Source: Sulfurimonas sp.
GTDB taxonomy: Bacteria; Campylobacterota; Campylobacteria; Campylobacterales; Sulfurimonadaceae
NCBI RefSeq assembly: GCF_028714975.1
Contig: NZ_JAQTLH010000009.1
Span: 38,204-102,203 of the forward strand
Direction: 5' to 3'
Length of the DNA: 64,000 bases
A program made the translations under genes and the position numbers. The notes under the pieces were generated by a model, which was not told where the DNA came from, made no database searches, and was given only the letters and a program-made list of their open reading frames with translations. Of this stretch, positions 53,583-62,759 are shown piece after piece; positions within the stretch are counted from its first letter, which is position 1, and every line of letters begins with the position of its first letter.

Positions 53583-53943
53583 CTATACTTCTTTTAAACT
53601 CTTTATAATCCAATATATCATGTCCGGTTCTAAGCTCAAAATCAACTCTTTCATCACAATCTTTTAAAATAACACCTTTTTTTAAAACTGCCTCTAAAAG
53701 AAAGAGATTTTTTGCACTGTTAAGCAGTAACAAATCAACATCTCTTTTTAGAAATTTTGAGAGCTCATAGTTTAACTGCAGCTGCGAATCCAAATCTGTT
53801 TTATTTAAAAAAACGGCAATATCTATATCGCTTGACTCTTTTTGTAAATCCTCTGCATAAGAACCAAACAGATATGCGAACTCAACATTAGCAAGAGTTT
53901 GTAGCTTTTGTATCAATAAATTTTTTATTATAGATTGTGTCAC
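53572..53943 (-). CDS. mntA: MntA-like minimal nucleotidyltransferase (antitoxin)
   Basis: A 123-residue nucleotidyltransferase. The family motif is AYLFGSYAEDLQKESSDIDIAVFL (GSY...DID), which binds ATP and magnesium. In the paired system MntA AMPylates HepT. GTG 53943 is preceded by AGGGGAG at a good distance. It is the first gene of a three-gene unit with hepT and a glycosyltransferase. Confidence 0.85.
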   Translation of the reverse strand: MTQSIIKNLLIQKLQTLANVEFAYLFGSYAEDLQKESSDIDIAVFLNKTDLDSQLQLNYELSKFLKRDVDLLLLNSAKNLFLLEAVLKKGVILKDCDERVDFELRTGHDILDYKEFKRSIDAA

Positions 53944-53988
53944 AAAAACTCCCCTTTTAAAAATAGAACCATTTTATCTCAAAAAGGT

Positions 53989-53994
53989 TATAAT
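53989..53994 (+). promoter_or_regulatory. -10 box giving a possibly leaderless transcript
   Basis: TATAAT in GGTTATAATTCG ends only 7 bases before the ATG of the 54002 gene, so transcription would start at or next to the start codon. No Shine-Dalgarno sequence is seen. Confidence 0.45.
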
Positions 53995-54001
53995 TCGCCT
54001 T

Positions 54002-55261
54002 ATGAAACAACCATACATCTGGGATAACTATTCCGATCAACCATATCCGTTACAAGATAAAAACTACAAAAAGCAGATGAGAAAAGGTCAAATTGGCTCA
54101 CTACTTAAAACTCTTCTTGTCTCTATTTTTGTATTACCCGTCTCGCTTTTGATGACACCCTTTGTAAAAAGAAAAAAGATAAACTCAAACGATTTTTTTT
54201 GCATAGGTGTTGACTTTGAGAGAGAGCCGCAAGCAACACTTATGATGATAGAAGAGCTTGGAGTGGATAAGATTTTACTGCGTTTGAAGCTTTGGGAGAT
54301 GGAAAAACTACCGCTTTTAAAAAATTTCATTCTTCTATGCCAAGATAAAAAAGTAACCCTTAAAATCATGCAAGATAGAGAACATATAGAAGATTTGTCA
54401 CTTTTGCAAAAAGATTTAGAGACTATTTTTAGCGCGCTCGGCAAATATGTAGATATTTTTGAAATAGGTTCAACCATAAACAGAGCAAAATGGGGATTTT
54501 TTAGCGTCGATGAGTATAGCAGGTTTTATAAAGTCGCCTATGATCTGAAAATCTCAAAATTTTCTCACATCAAACTTATCGGTAGCGGAGTTATAGATTT
54601 TGAATACCACTTTACCGCTCACACACTTTTTAACTTTTTCAACTACTGTTATGACGGAATCTCTTCACTTCTATACGTAGACAGACGAGGTGCACCTGAA
54701 AATATGCAGATGGGTTTTACTTTACAAGACAAAATCGCACTTCTGGGAACAATGGTTTGGCTAAGTCCTAAAAGCAAGCATAAGCTTTACATTACAGAAA
54801 CAAACTGGCCTATAAGCGGTACCGCTCCGTACGCTCCGACAAGCGAATATGAGTGTGTTAACGAAGAGCTTTATGCGGATTATATGTTACGATACTATCT
54901 ACTTGCTTTTGCCTCCGGGCAGGTTGATTCCGTATCGTGGCATCAGCTTATTGCTGCTGGGTATGGGCTTGTCGACAATAGAGACGGTATTAAAAAACGC
55001 TCTGCATATGCAACATATAAATTTATGGTTCAAACATTAAAAAATGCCGAATTTCTAAGATTTGACATAAAACGAGACTACCATATACTTCAATGCTTAG
55101 TTGACAACAAACTGCTTCAGATCCACTGGTCGCTCAAACCGACAACTATAAAAAATGAAGATATTTTTGAAGTTTATTCTCGTGATGGAGAGATAATAAA
55201 AAGCGAAAAAATAAACATAGGTTCATCACCGATATATATTTACATAAAAGAGGCGGTATAA
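54002..55261 (+). CDS. Glycosidase-like (TIM-barrel) protein of the LOS locus
   Basis: A 419-residue protein with one hydrophobic segment at about 36-52 (LKTLLVSIFVLPVSLLMTPF), probably a membrane anchor. The rest reads like a GH-A-clan barrel. A candidate acid/base Glu lies in DIFEIGSTINRAKWG and a candidate nucleophile in YITETNWP, where barrels have them on strands 4 and 7. It has no exact family that I can name. Position next to waaF suggests LOS trimming or synthesis. No RBS is visible. Confidence 0.6.
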   Translation: MKQPYIWDNYSDQPYPLQDKNYKKQMRKGQIGSLLKTLLVSIFVLPVSLLMTPFVKRKKINSNDFFCIGVDFEREPQATLMMIEELGVDKILLRLKLWEMEKLPLLKNFILLCQDKKVTLKIMQDREHIEDLSLLQKDLETIFSALGKYVDIFEIGSTINRAKWGFFSVDEYSRFYKVAYDLKISKFSHIKLIGSGVIDFEYHFTAHTLFNFFNYCYDGISSLLYVDRRGAPENMQMGFTLQDKIALLGTMVWLSPKSKHKLYITETNWPISGTAPYAPTSEYECVNEELYADYMLRYYLLAFASGQVDSVSWHQLIAAGYGLVDNRDGIKKRSAYATYKFMVQTLKNAEFLRFDIKRDYHILQCLVDNKLLQIHWSLKPTTIKNEDIFEVYSRDGEIIKSEKINIGSSPIYIYIKEAV

Positions 55262-55269
55262 TAACAACC

Positions 55270-56247
55270 ATGAAAATATTAATAATTTTACCTAACTGGC
55301 TTGGGGACACGGTTATGGCAACTCCTGCCATTGAACTTTTATCACAACATTATCCGGATGCCAAATTTACATTTGTCGGTAGTTATGTCTCTATTGAAGC
55401 TATAAAGTATCATCCTCAATGTGAAAAAACCGTAATTGATGAGACAAAAAAAAGCTCAAGCAGACTCTTGGCTACCTATAAACTTGCCCGTGAATTAGGA
55501 GCATTTGATTTTGCTATTACTTTTAGAAACCAAATTCATTCAACTCTGCTTTTAAAATTTACAGGTTCAGTAATTTGTATTGCTAAAAAATCGTGGCACT
55601 CTATGTTTTTACTCTCACATACGCCTAAAATATCAAAATATACCCAACATCTAGCTCAGCAGTATGCACAACTTGCGATGATTAACACACCTAGTTGGAA
55701 TGGACAAACATCAAATCTTAAACTCCATATAGATGCAAAAAAATTTGATAAGCCTACCATGGGCATCAATGGCGGCGCCGCTTATGGCTCTGCAAAAAGA
55801 TGGTATCCGGAGCGGTTTGCACAAGTAGCAAAAGAGTATAGCAACAAGTTTGATATAGTAATCTTAGGTGCTCCAAATGAAATTGACATTGCAAATGAGA
55901 TAGAGTCAAATCTAAAATCTTTAGGTGTAACAAACTATATTAACTTAGCAGGCAAGACAAATATTAAAGAGCTTTGTGCATATATCGGCGGATGTTCACT
56001 AATGCTTACAAATGATAGCGGACCTATGCATATTGCCGCTGCTTATCAAACTCCTACAATAGCTATAATTGGACCGACAGAGTACAAACAAACATATCCA
56101 TGGATGAATGAAAAAGGTAAGATTGTAAGACATGATTTGGAGTGTTCACCGTGTATTAAAAGAGAGTGTCCTCTTGGTCATCATGAGTGTATGAAGAGCA
56201 TTACAGCCTATGAGGTTGTAGAGGCGGTAAGAGAGTTAAAACTTTAA
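55270..56247 (+). CDS. waaF: Heptosyltransferase II
   Basis: A 325-residue GT9 enzyme that adds the second heptose of the core. KILIILPNWLGDTVMATPAI is the WaaF-type start, and GGSCLSLxT-like GGCSLMLTNDSGPMHIA carries the donor-binding NDSG. The C-terminal cysteines (CSPCIKRECPLGHHEC) are typical of WaaF. It closes the LOS locus; hldE follows on the opposite strand with a 4-base overlap. Confidence 0.93.
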   Translation: MKILIILPNWLGDTVMATPAIELLSQHYPDAKFTFVGSYVSIEAIKYHPQCEKTVIDETKKSSSRLLATYKLARELGAFDFAITFRNQIHSTLLLKFTGSVICIAKKSWHSMFLLSHTPKISKYTQHLAQQYAQLAMINTPSWNGQTSNLKLHIDAKKFDKPTMGINGGAAYGSAKRWYPERFAQVAKEYSNKFDIVILGAPNEIDIANEIESNLKSLGVTNYINLAGKTNIKELCAYIGGCSLMLTNDSGPMHIAAAYQTPTIAIIGPTEYKQTYPWMNEKGKIVRHDLECSPCIKRECPLGHHECMKSITAYEVVEAVRELKL

Positions 56248-57668
56248 CTCTCCTGTATCCTCTGTATAGTTTTTGTCGTACTCTTTCCATCTACAAAATC
56301 AACAAGTTTTAACTCGCCGGCAAACTCGGTTCCAACTACCTCTTTACCTTCATAATCGCCACCCTTTACAAGCGTATCCGGGGAAATCATTTTTATAAGC
56401 TCATAAGGCGTATCATCTTCAAACGGCACGACAAAATCAACAGCTTCAAGAGCCGCCAAAAGATAAGCTCTATCCTCTGCCACATTTATAGGTCTTGATG
56501 CACCTTTGAGCCTTTTTACAGACGCATCAGAGTTAAGTCCTACTATCAAAACATCTCCAAAACTCTTTGCCTCTTGGAGATACTTCACATGTCCGACATG
56601 CAAGATATCAAAACAGCCGTTTGTAAAGACTATCTTTTTACCAATTCTGCGATATCGCTCTACTATCTCTTTTATCTCATCAAAACTCTTTATATGTGCG
56701 TCTGAAGTGCTTTTATGCAGAGTTGCTTCATACTCTTCTATCTCGTCAAGCGTAACGGTTGCCGAGCCGATTTTGCCCACAACCACACCTGCTGCAAGAT
56801 TTGCAAATGATGCGGCTTTATCTATATTTGCACCGGCACTCAGAGCATATGCAATGGAAGCTATAACCGTATCTCCCGCACCCGTTACATCAAAAACCTC
56901 TTTTGCAACGGTCGGAAAAATCTTCATCTCATCTTCATAAGTCGCTATCCCGTCTTCTGAAAGAGTAATCATAGAGATACCCAGTTCACACTCTCCTTTA
57001 AGTTTTAAAAGAGCCTGTTCAAGTGAGATTTTATCTTTTATCTCTATTTTAGTAGCCATCATCGCCTCTTTTTTATTTGGCGTGAGAAGATATGCACCCT
57101 TGTATTTGCTATAGTCACTCCCCTTTGGATCAACCAAAACTTTTACGCTGTTTTTTGAACAAAGTTTTATAATCCCTTGACATAGCTCATCGCTTAACAC
57201 GCCCTTGCCGTAGTCGGAAAGTATTACCGCATCATAGTTGCAAATAACATCTTGCAAAGAACTTACAATATCATCTGCCAAAATTTTTGATATCTGCTCT
57301 TTACTCTCTTTGTCATATCGTAAAATTTGTTGCGAACTGGCTATTACTCGACTTTTTTTTGATGTTTTTCTACCCTTTTGAGTAACTATATTTGAGGTAT
57401 CGACATCAAGAGAGCGAAGCATACCGACAAGTTCAACACCGATATCGTCATCACCTATAACACTGCTTACCCAAACTTTCGCTCCAAGAGATACAAGATT
57501 GTTTATCACATTTCCGGCACCGCCTAGAACAGTTGTTTCTTTTGCAATATCGACAACCTGCACAGGCGCTTCAGGAGAGATTCTCTCACAACTGCCCCAC
57601 AAATAGTGATCTATCATCAAGTCACCGACAACCAAAATACGAGGATGCAAACCTTTAAAATTTTTCAT
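56244..57668 (-). CDS. hldE: Bifunctional heptose-7-phosphate kinase / heptose-1-phosphate adenylyltransferase
   Basis: A 474-residue fusion. The N-terminal ribokinase-like half contains GDLMIDHYLWGS, VTGAGDTVIASIAYAL and related sites. The C-terminal half has the nucleotidyltransferase start VFTNGCFDILHVGHVKYLQE. Together they produce ADP-D-glycero-beta-D-manno-heptose from heptose-7-phosphate, with GmhB acting between. It overlaps hldD by 4 bases. Confidence 0.95.
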   Translation of the reverse strand: MKNFKGLHPRILVVGDLMIDHYLWGSCERISPEAPVQVVDIAKETTVLGGAGNVINNLVSLGAKVWVSSVIGDDDIGVELVGMLRSLDVDTSNIVTQKGRKTSKKSRVIASSQQILRYDKESKEQISKILADDIVSSLQDVICNYDAVILSDYGKGVLSDELCQGIIKLCSKNSVKVLVDPKGSDYSKYKGAYLLTPNKKEAMMATKIEIKDKISLEQALLKLKGECELGISMITLSEDGIATYEDEMKIFPTVAKEVFDVTGAGDTVIASIAYALSAGANIDKAASFANLAAGVVVGKIGSATVTLDEIEEYEATLHKSTSDAHIKSFDEIKEIVERYRRIGKKIVFTNGCFDILHVGHVKYLQEAKSFGDVLIVGLNSDASVKRLKGASRPINVAEDRAYLLAALEAVDFVVPFEDDTPYELIKMISPDTLVKGGDYEGKEVVGTEFAGELKLVDFVDGKSTTKTIQRIQES

Positions 57669-58675
57669 TTTTTCACTTCTTGTTCATAAATTCTTCTGAT
57701 TTCACCGACATAAGCTTGAATGCCCTCTTCCATCTCAAAACACGGCTCATACCCAAGTGCCTCTTTTGTTGTAGAGATATCCGCCTCTGTATGGAACTGA
57801 TAACTCCCGACAAACGGATTTGGGATATACTCGCAAGGCAGAGTAGTTCCAAGTTCATTCTGTAAAATATCCACTATATCTTGAAAACTTCTTGCCTTAC
57901 CCGTTCCGACATTAAAAATTCCGCTCTCTTTTGGATTCATCGCTTTTATGTTTGCTTGGATGATATCTTCTATGTAGATAAAATCTCTTAAAATCTTATC
58001 GCTATTTTCAAACAATCGTGGATTTTTACCGGATAATATCTGATGACCAAACTGCAAAATCATAGATGCGGTTGTGTTTTTAAAATACTCTCTTGCGCCG
58101 TAAACATTAAAATAGCGAAGTCCTACTATTTTACTATCACTTTTGCCCATATATTCACGGCTCAAATTATCCATGCAGAGTTTTGAGAAACCGTAAACAT
58201 TTTGCGGCGATTCATACCCTACTCTCTGAGGTGAGAGCGCATTTCCGTAAGTTGCCGCAGATGATGCGTAAATCATATTTGCACCGTGCTTTAAGGCAAG
58301 GTCTAACAAATCTTTATAAGCATTAACATTTGTTCTTATCATCAAATCTTGCTCTAGCGCGGTAGTGTCAGAGATAGCGGCTTCATGAAAAATATAGTCA
58401 AATTTATAGTTTGTCTCCAAATTTAGCAGTAAATCTTTATCGTTTATATCGCCGCTTATTACCTCACCGCGGAATCCTATTAAATTTTTAAAGTGCCCAA
58501 AACTTTTAAGATTTCCGTTAGATAACAACTCGGTGCTTCTAAAACTGTCAAGCACGACAACTCTGGCTTCAGGATGGTTTTCTTGAAAGTAAAATGCCAG
58601 ATTTGAGCCTATAAACCCTGCACCACCCGTAATCAAAATCGTCTTGTTCTTTAAACTATTTTCTATATATTTCAT
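57665..58675 (-). CDS. hldD: ADP-L-glycero-D-manno-heptose 6-epimerase
   Basis: A short-chain dehydrogenase of the extended type, 336 residues from ATG 58675. ILITGGAGFIGSNLAFYF binds NADP, and the active-site Ser, Tyr and Lys fit SSAATYG and VYGFSKLC. It converts ADP-D,D-heptose to the L,D form used by the heptosyltransferases. A TTG at 58690 is possible but lacks a ribosome site. Overlaps hldE by 4 bases. Confidence 0.93.
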   Translation of the reverse strand: MKYIENSLKNKTILITGGAGFIGSNLAFYFQENHPEARVVVLDSFRSTELLSNGNLKSFGHFKNLIGFRGEVISGDINDKDLLLNLETNYKFDYIFHEAAISDTTALEQDLMIRTNVNAYKDLLDLALKHGANMIYASSAATYGNALSPQRVGYESPQNVYGFSKLCMDNLSREYMGKSDSKIVGLRYFNVYGAREYFKNTTASMILQFGHQILSGKNPRLFENSDKILRDFIYIEDIIQANIKAMNPKESGIFNVGTGKARSFQDIVDILQNELGTTLPCEYIPNPFVGSYQFHTEADISTTKEALGYEPCFEMEEGIQAYVGEIRRIYEQEVKK

Positions 58676-58780
58676 CTGCTTAACTACCAATCATATTTAT
58701 TTTGTTACCTTATGTACACTAATAACTTTAACAAAATAATAACAGATACTCTATTAACATCTATTTAAGAGTAAAATCAC

Positions 58781-58786
58781 TATAAT
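58781..58786 (+). promoter_or_regulatory. -10 box of the cytochrome c gene
   Basis: TATAAT in CACTATAATTTGCCC lies 34 bases before ATG 58821. A strong Shine-Dalgarno AAGGAG follows at 58809-58814. Confidence 0.6.
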
Positions 58787-58820
58787 TTGCCCGAAATTAA
58801 AAAAATTCAAGGAGAAAATT

Positions 58821-59105
58821 ATGAAAAAAATCGTTTTATCAATCGTTGCTTTAACTGCAACTACTGCTTTAATGGCTGCTGTAGAAGCTGGTGCATGTCA
58901 AGGATGTCACGGTGCTGACTGGACAAAACCTGCTCTAGGTAAATCTAAAAATGTTGCTGAGATGACTCACGCTGATATCGCTACAGCTCTTAAAGGTTAC
59001 AAAGCTGGTACATACGGCGGACCAATGAAAGGTCTTATGGCTGGTCAAGTTTCTAAATACAGCGATGCTGATTTAGATGCATTCTCTAAAACTGTAGGTA
59101 AATAA
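58821..59105 (+). CDS. Periplasmic c-type cytochrome (c553-like)
   Basis: A 94-residue protein with signal peptide MKKIVLSIVALTATTALMAA and a single haem site CQGCH. The axial Met is likely in PMKGLM or LMAGQVSKYSD. It has the size and SDADLDAF helix of Campylobacter cytochrome c553, an electron donor for terminal oxidases. It sits beside ccoS and ccoI, which help build cbb3 oxidase. A good promoter and terminator make it a single-gene unit. Confidence 0.9.
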   Translation: MKKIVLSIVALTATTALMAAVEAGACQGCHGADWTKPALGKSKNVAEMTHADIATALKGYKAGTYGGPMKGLMAGQVSKYSDADLDAFSKTVGK

Positions 59106-59112
59106 TTTACCT

Positions 59113-59134
59113 AAATTGCCCTTTTGGGCAATTT
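59113..59134. terminator. Rho-independent terminator after the cytochrome c gene
   Basis: AAATTGCCC and GGGCAATTT form a perfect 9-base stem around TTTT, just after the stop. It can also end the opposite-strand ccoS transcript, whose stop is 16 bases away. Confidence 0.75.
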
Positions 59135-59149
59135 ATCCTCTTTTAAATT

Positions 59150-59365
59150 TTATTCCGGTTTATACTTTCTCTTCAGATTCTCTTTTTTTTCCTCTCGTTT
59201 AACGGCATCATTTAGCTCATTTTCACCGTCAAATTTGGCACCGTTTAAGAACTTCTCTTCATCATCAAACTGCCCGTTTTTAACTGCCCATAAAAATGCA
59301 AAAAGTCCAAGCGCACCTAAAAATATAGAGACACCAAGCATCATCGCAATTACCCAATTGTCCAT
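59150..59365 (-). CDS. ccoS: cbb3-type cytochrome oxidase assembly protein CcoS
   Basis: A 71-residue membrane protein, MDNWVIAMMLGVSIFLGALG, with one helix followed by a charged tail, as in CcoS. The conserved FLWAVKNGQFDD segment is also typical. ATG 59365 has AAGGAG 7 bases upstream; an earlier GTG-like start at 59383 is less well placed. It follows ccoI directly. CcoS is needed for maturation of the cbb3 oxidase. Confidence 0.9.
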   Translation of the reverse strand: MDNWVIAMMLGVSIFLGALGLFAFLWAVKNGQFDDEEKFLNGAKFDGENELNDAVKREEKKENLKRKYKPE

Positions 59366-59367
59366 TT

Positions 59368-61824
59368 TTAACTCCTTACCCATTTATGGCGAATTCGCAT
59401 AGAGTTACCCACAACCAAAAGCGAACTAAACGACATAGAAATAGCCGCAAAAAGAGGTATAACATATCCCGTCATTGCCAAAGGAATTGTTAGCGCATTG
59501 TACAACAACGATATAAACAGATTTTGTTTAATTAATCCAAATGTCGTACGACTGATTTTAAAAGCATCACTTAATGATCTTAGAGAATCATCAAGCAGAA
59601 CAACATCTCCGACTTCAACCGCTATATCGCTTCCGCTGCCCATAGCAATCGCTATATCAGCTGACGCGAGTGCCAAGATATCATTTACGCCGTCTCCGAC
59701 CATAACTACTTTCTTACCTTCAGAGTGCAGTTTCTCTATAAATTCAGCTTTATTTTGCGGCGTTTGTTCAAACATAAAATTCTTTATGCCGACTTCAAGA
59801 GCTACTTTTTTAGTGATATTTTCGTGATCTCCGCTTAAAAGTACAACCTCTATACTATGTTTAAGCATATTTTCCATCAACTCCGAGATACCATCTTTTA
59901 TCTTATCTCTAAGTTCATACATCGCTACGACTTCATTATCGACTACAAAATAAAATGTTGTCTCTTCCATCAAAACTTCTGCATTTAGACTGTTTTCTTG
60001 CAATAATTTTAAATTTCCGCCTAAAAGTTCTGCACCCTTGTATTTTGCTCTTATCCCTTTTGCCGGAATTTGAATATACTCGTCAAAAACAATTTCATCT
60101 ATCTTTTCATCCTGCTCTTTTATGTACTTTGCAACTCCTTTTGCAACGGGATGATTTGATGATTTAACAAGCGAATAGAGCAATTTTTTATCAAAATCTT
60201 TATAGATACTTTCACTAATTACTTCAGGTTTTCCGACCGTAACAGTTCCCGTTTTATCCAAAACTAGAGTATCCGCTTTTGCCATACTCTCTAGCCCCGC
60301 CGCTTCTTTAAAAAGTATACCTCGTAAAGCCCCTAAACCAAGTCCGACTAAGGTTGCGACAGGCGTAGCAAGAGCCAAAGCACACGGACAAGCTATTATG
60401 ATTACAGATACGCTTGCCATAAAAGATATCTCAAAACTACTTGAATATATCCACCATACAATAAATGTTATAAACGAGAGTGTTAAAATAGCGGTTGAAA
60501 AATATTCGGACAATCTATTTGCCATCAGCTCTATTTTTGGTTTTTTATTTATGGCAGATTCTAAAAGAGTAACAATATTTGATAAAGTTGAGTGTTTAAA
60601 ATCTTTTGTTGCCATAAAATGAATATCGGCATCAATGCTTGTAGTACCGCTGACTACATTCATGCCGACACTTTTATATACAGGTTCGCTCTCCCCCGTT
60701 AAGCTAGATTCATCAAAAAAGCCGCTTCCCCTAACTATCTCTCCGTCAAGCAAAACTCTCTCTCCTGAAGATACTACTACTATGTCTCCGATTATAACAT
60801 CATCTAATTTGCATATTACTATACTATTTTGCTTGATAATTTTAACATCCGTAGGTATATTTTTTGTTATTTTATCAAGCACATCCGCAGCGCTTTTTTT
60901 ACTTAAAACCTCTAAAAATTTACCGATTAGAACAAATGTAATAATCATACTTACCGAGTCAAAATATGCTTCTCCCCGCCCTAAAACAGTTATATAAATT
61001 GAATATAGATAAGTAAGCAAAGCCCCCGTTGCTACAAGCAAATCCATATTTACGACTTTTGTCTTTAAACCGTAATATGCACCTCTAAAAAAGACCCAGC
61101 CGCTATAAAAAAGCACCGGTGTTGCGAGTATACCCTCTGCAATATTGAGTATCGTCTTTACATCTTGAGTTATTCCGCTAAAGTATCCTGCATACTGCGC
61201 AACCGCAATCCACATAATATTCATTGATGCAAATATAGCAACCGCCATTTTTAAGTAGTATGCTTTTCTTTCTCTATTTGCATGTATCTCTTGCGCCGAT
61301 GAGTCATACGCAAATGCATTGTAACCTATGGAGCGTATCATATCTATAATTGCGGATAATTTAACGACATCATCCGCCCATACAATTGTTGCTTTGTTAT
61401 TTGTAAAGTTTATGTTTGCTTCTATAACGCCATCCATCTTATTGAGTGCTTTTTCATTAAGCCATACGCAAGCCGAACAGTGAATACCCTCTATAATGAG
61501 AGAGACTTCACAAAATCCGTCACTATTTACTTTAACAAATTTATTATAAAAAGAGGGCGTATCAAAAATTGAAGAGTCTTCAAAATTTTCAGACGGCGGA
61601 GAGAGTAGTTGGTTTTTACTTTTTTCATAAAAACTATCAAGTTTTTCATCGCAAAGCAGATGAAATACATTCTGACAGCCGCCGCAACAAAAGTAATGCT
61701 CTTTATCCTTTATCATTACCGAAGGATCAAATTCTAAATGACAATGAGAACAAGAAACCTTATGAGACAACTTCAAATTTTCCAAATTTTGTATTTTTTC
61801 GTATCTTGTGCCACGGTTCAACAT
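59368..61824 (-). CDS. ccoI: Copper-transporting P-type ATPase CcoI (FixI)
   Basis: An 818-residue heavy-metal ATPase that supplies copper to cbb3 oxidase. The N-terminal CSHCHLEF and CCGGCQNVF cysteine clusters and the SACVWLN metal-binding domain precede eight helices. CPCALALATP carries the membrane metal site, DKTGTVT the phosphorylated Asp, and GDGVNDILAL the hinge. Together with ccoS this is the CcoI subfamily. The chosen ATG overlaps the asparaginase-like gene by 65 bases and has no clear ribosome site; TTG codons at 61770-61785 may be the true start. Confidence 0.92.
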   Translation of the reverse strand: MLNRGTRYEKIQNLENLKLSHKVSCSHCHLEFDPSVMIKDKEHYFCCGGCQNVFHLLCDEKLDSFYEKSKNQLLSPPSENFEDSSIFDTPSFYNKFVKVNSDGFCEVSLIIEGIHCSACVWLNEKALNKMDGVIEANINFTNNKATIVWADDVVKLSAIIDMIRSIGYNAFAYDSSAQEIHANRERKAYYLKMAVAIFASMNIMWIAVAQYAGYFSGITQDVKTILNIAEGILATPVLFYSGWVFFRGAYYGLKTKVVNMDLLVATGALLTYLYSIYITVLGRGEAYFDSVSMIITFVLIGKFLEVLSKKSAADVLDKITKNIPTDVKIIKQNSIVICKLDDVIIGDIVVVSSGERVLLDGEIVRGSGFFDESSLTGESEPVYKSVGMNVVSGTTSIDADIHFMATKDFKHSTLSNIVTLLESAINKKPKIELMANRLSEYFSTAILTLSFITFIVWWIYSSSFEISFMASVSVIIIACPCALALATPVATLVGLGLGALRGILFKEAAGLESMAKADTLVLDKTGTVTVGKPEVISESIYKDFDKKLLYSLVKSSNHPVAKGVAKYIKEQDEKIDEIVFDEYIQIPAKGIRAKYKGAELLGGNLKLLQENSLNAEVLMEETTFYFVVDNEVVAMYELRDKIKDGISELMENMLKHSIEVVLLSGDHENITKKVALEVGIKNFMFEQTPQNKAEFIEKLHSEGKKVVMVGDGVNDILALASADIAIAMGSGSDIAVEVGDVVLLDDSLRSLSDAFKISRTTFGLIKQNLFISLLYNALTIPLAMTGYVIPLFAAISMSFSSLLVVGNSMRIRHKWVRS

Positions 61825-62245
61825 AGCCGTTCATACAAATATAAACTCCGACTTTTTGAACTGCTTTTGCAAATCCTATTGCCATACCGAGGTTTAAACT
61901 AGCTTCGATATTATCTATTTCAAATGGTTTCATAGCACCTACAAAAACGATTTTTCTATCATCAAAGATTTCGGATAAAAACTCTGCACTCATATGCATC
62001 GTATCCGTTCCATGTACTATTACAAATGTATCGTCTTTTGATTCCATTATAATATTTGCAAGCATTTTTCTATCACTCATAGTCATATCCAAACTATCTT
62101 TGTAGATAACGCCTGCCACATCATACTTAGACTCTACGCTTTGCAAAATTCTCTCTATTGCAGAGTTGTTATATGGAACTTCAAGTTCTCCGTTTAGTGG
62201 ATTGTATTGCTTATTAAAAGTTCCACCGCTATTTAGTATTAACAT
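61760..62245 (-). CDS. Half-length asparaginase-like protein
   Basis: A 161-residue protein equivalent to the N-terminal domain of type I/II L-asparaginase. LNSGGTFNKQ carries the active Thr, and VIVHGTDTMHMSAE has the second threonine motif. The C-terminal domain, about half of a normal 330-residue enzyme, is absent, so activity is uncertain. ATG 62245 has GGAG 8 bases upstream and overlaps gmhB by 17 bases. Similar short proteins may be common in the phylum. Confidence 0.75.
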   Translation of the reverse strand: MLILNSGGTFNKQYNPLNGELEVPYNNSAIERILQSVESKYDVAGVIYKDSLDMTMSDRKMLANIIMESKDDTFVIVHGTDTMHMSAEFLSEIFDDRKIVFVGAMKPFEIDNIEASLNLGMAIGFAKAVQKVGVYICMNGYVEPWHKIRKNTKFGKFEVVS

Positions 62246-62753
62246 TGTAAATCTCCTCTAATTTTGAAACTATTTTTGTAGCTTTTGACTCTTTGTAAAT
62301 TTTTTTCTCATCAAAAAGATAAGTCTCTACTATTCCGGCACTTAACGCCGCCTCTATATCACTCTCTTTATCACCGACTAAAATAGAGTTTTTCAAATCA
62401 ATATCATACTCTTTTTGGGCTTCTAATATCATACCGGGGCTTGGTTTTCTGCAATTGCATGCCATAGAGATATCAGGATGATGAGGACAATAATAGACTT
62501 TTTTTATCTCAACTCCATGTTTTGCGAACTCTTTAGTCATCCATAAAGTTAAAAAATTAAAATCTGACTCGCTGTAATAACCCCTATCAATACCGGATTG
62601 ATTTGTTACGATAATTATAATGTAACCCTTATCTTGATAATATTTGCAAAGATTCAATATTCCCTCTACAAACTCAAAATCTTCAATTTTATAAAGATAG
62701 TTTATCTCAACATTAACAACACCGTCACGGTCTAAAAAAAGCGCTCTATTCAT
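62229..62753 (-). CDS. gmhB: D-glycero-beta-D-manno-heptose 1,7-bisphosphate 7-phosphatase
   Basis: A 174-residue HAD-family phosphatase. NRALFLDRDGVVN holds the nucleophile Asp, and IIIVTNQSGIDRG plus the zinc-binding CPHHPDISMACNCRKP set is diagnostic of GmhB. DKESDIEAA is the metal-binding motif. It acts after the HldE kinase step. Situated 6 bases after gmhA. Confidence 0.93.
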   Translation of the reverse strand: MNRALFLDRDGVVNVEINYLYKIEDFEFVEGILNLCKYYQDKGYIIIIVTNQSGIDRGYYSESDFNFLTLWMTKEFAKHGVEIKKVYYCPHHPDISMACNCRKPSPGMILEAQKEYDIDLKNSILVGDKESDIEAALSAGIVETYLFDEKKIYKESKATKIVSKLEEIYNVNTK

Positions 62754-62759
62754 CAGCTA

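Noticed and set aside
55257..55270. Leaderless start for waaF from a TATAAT at its upstream edge
   Set aside because: The box is formed by the stop codon of the preceding gene, which is close and co-directional; an operon is simpler.
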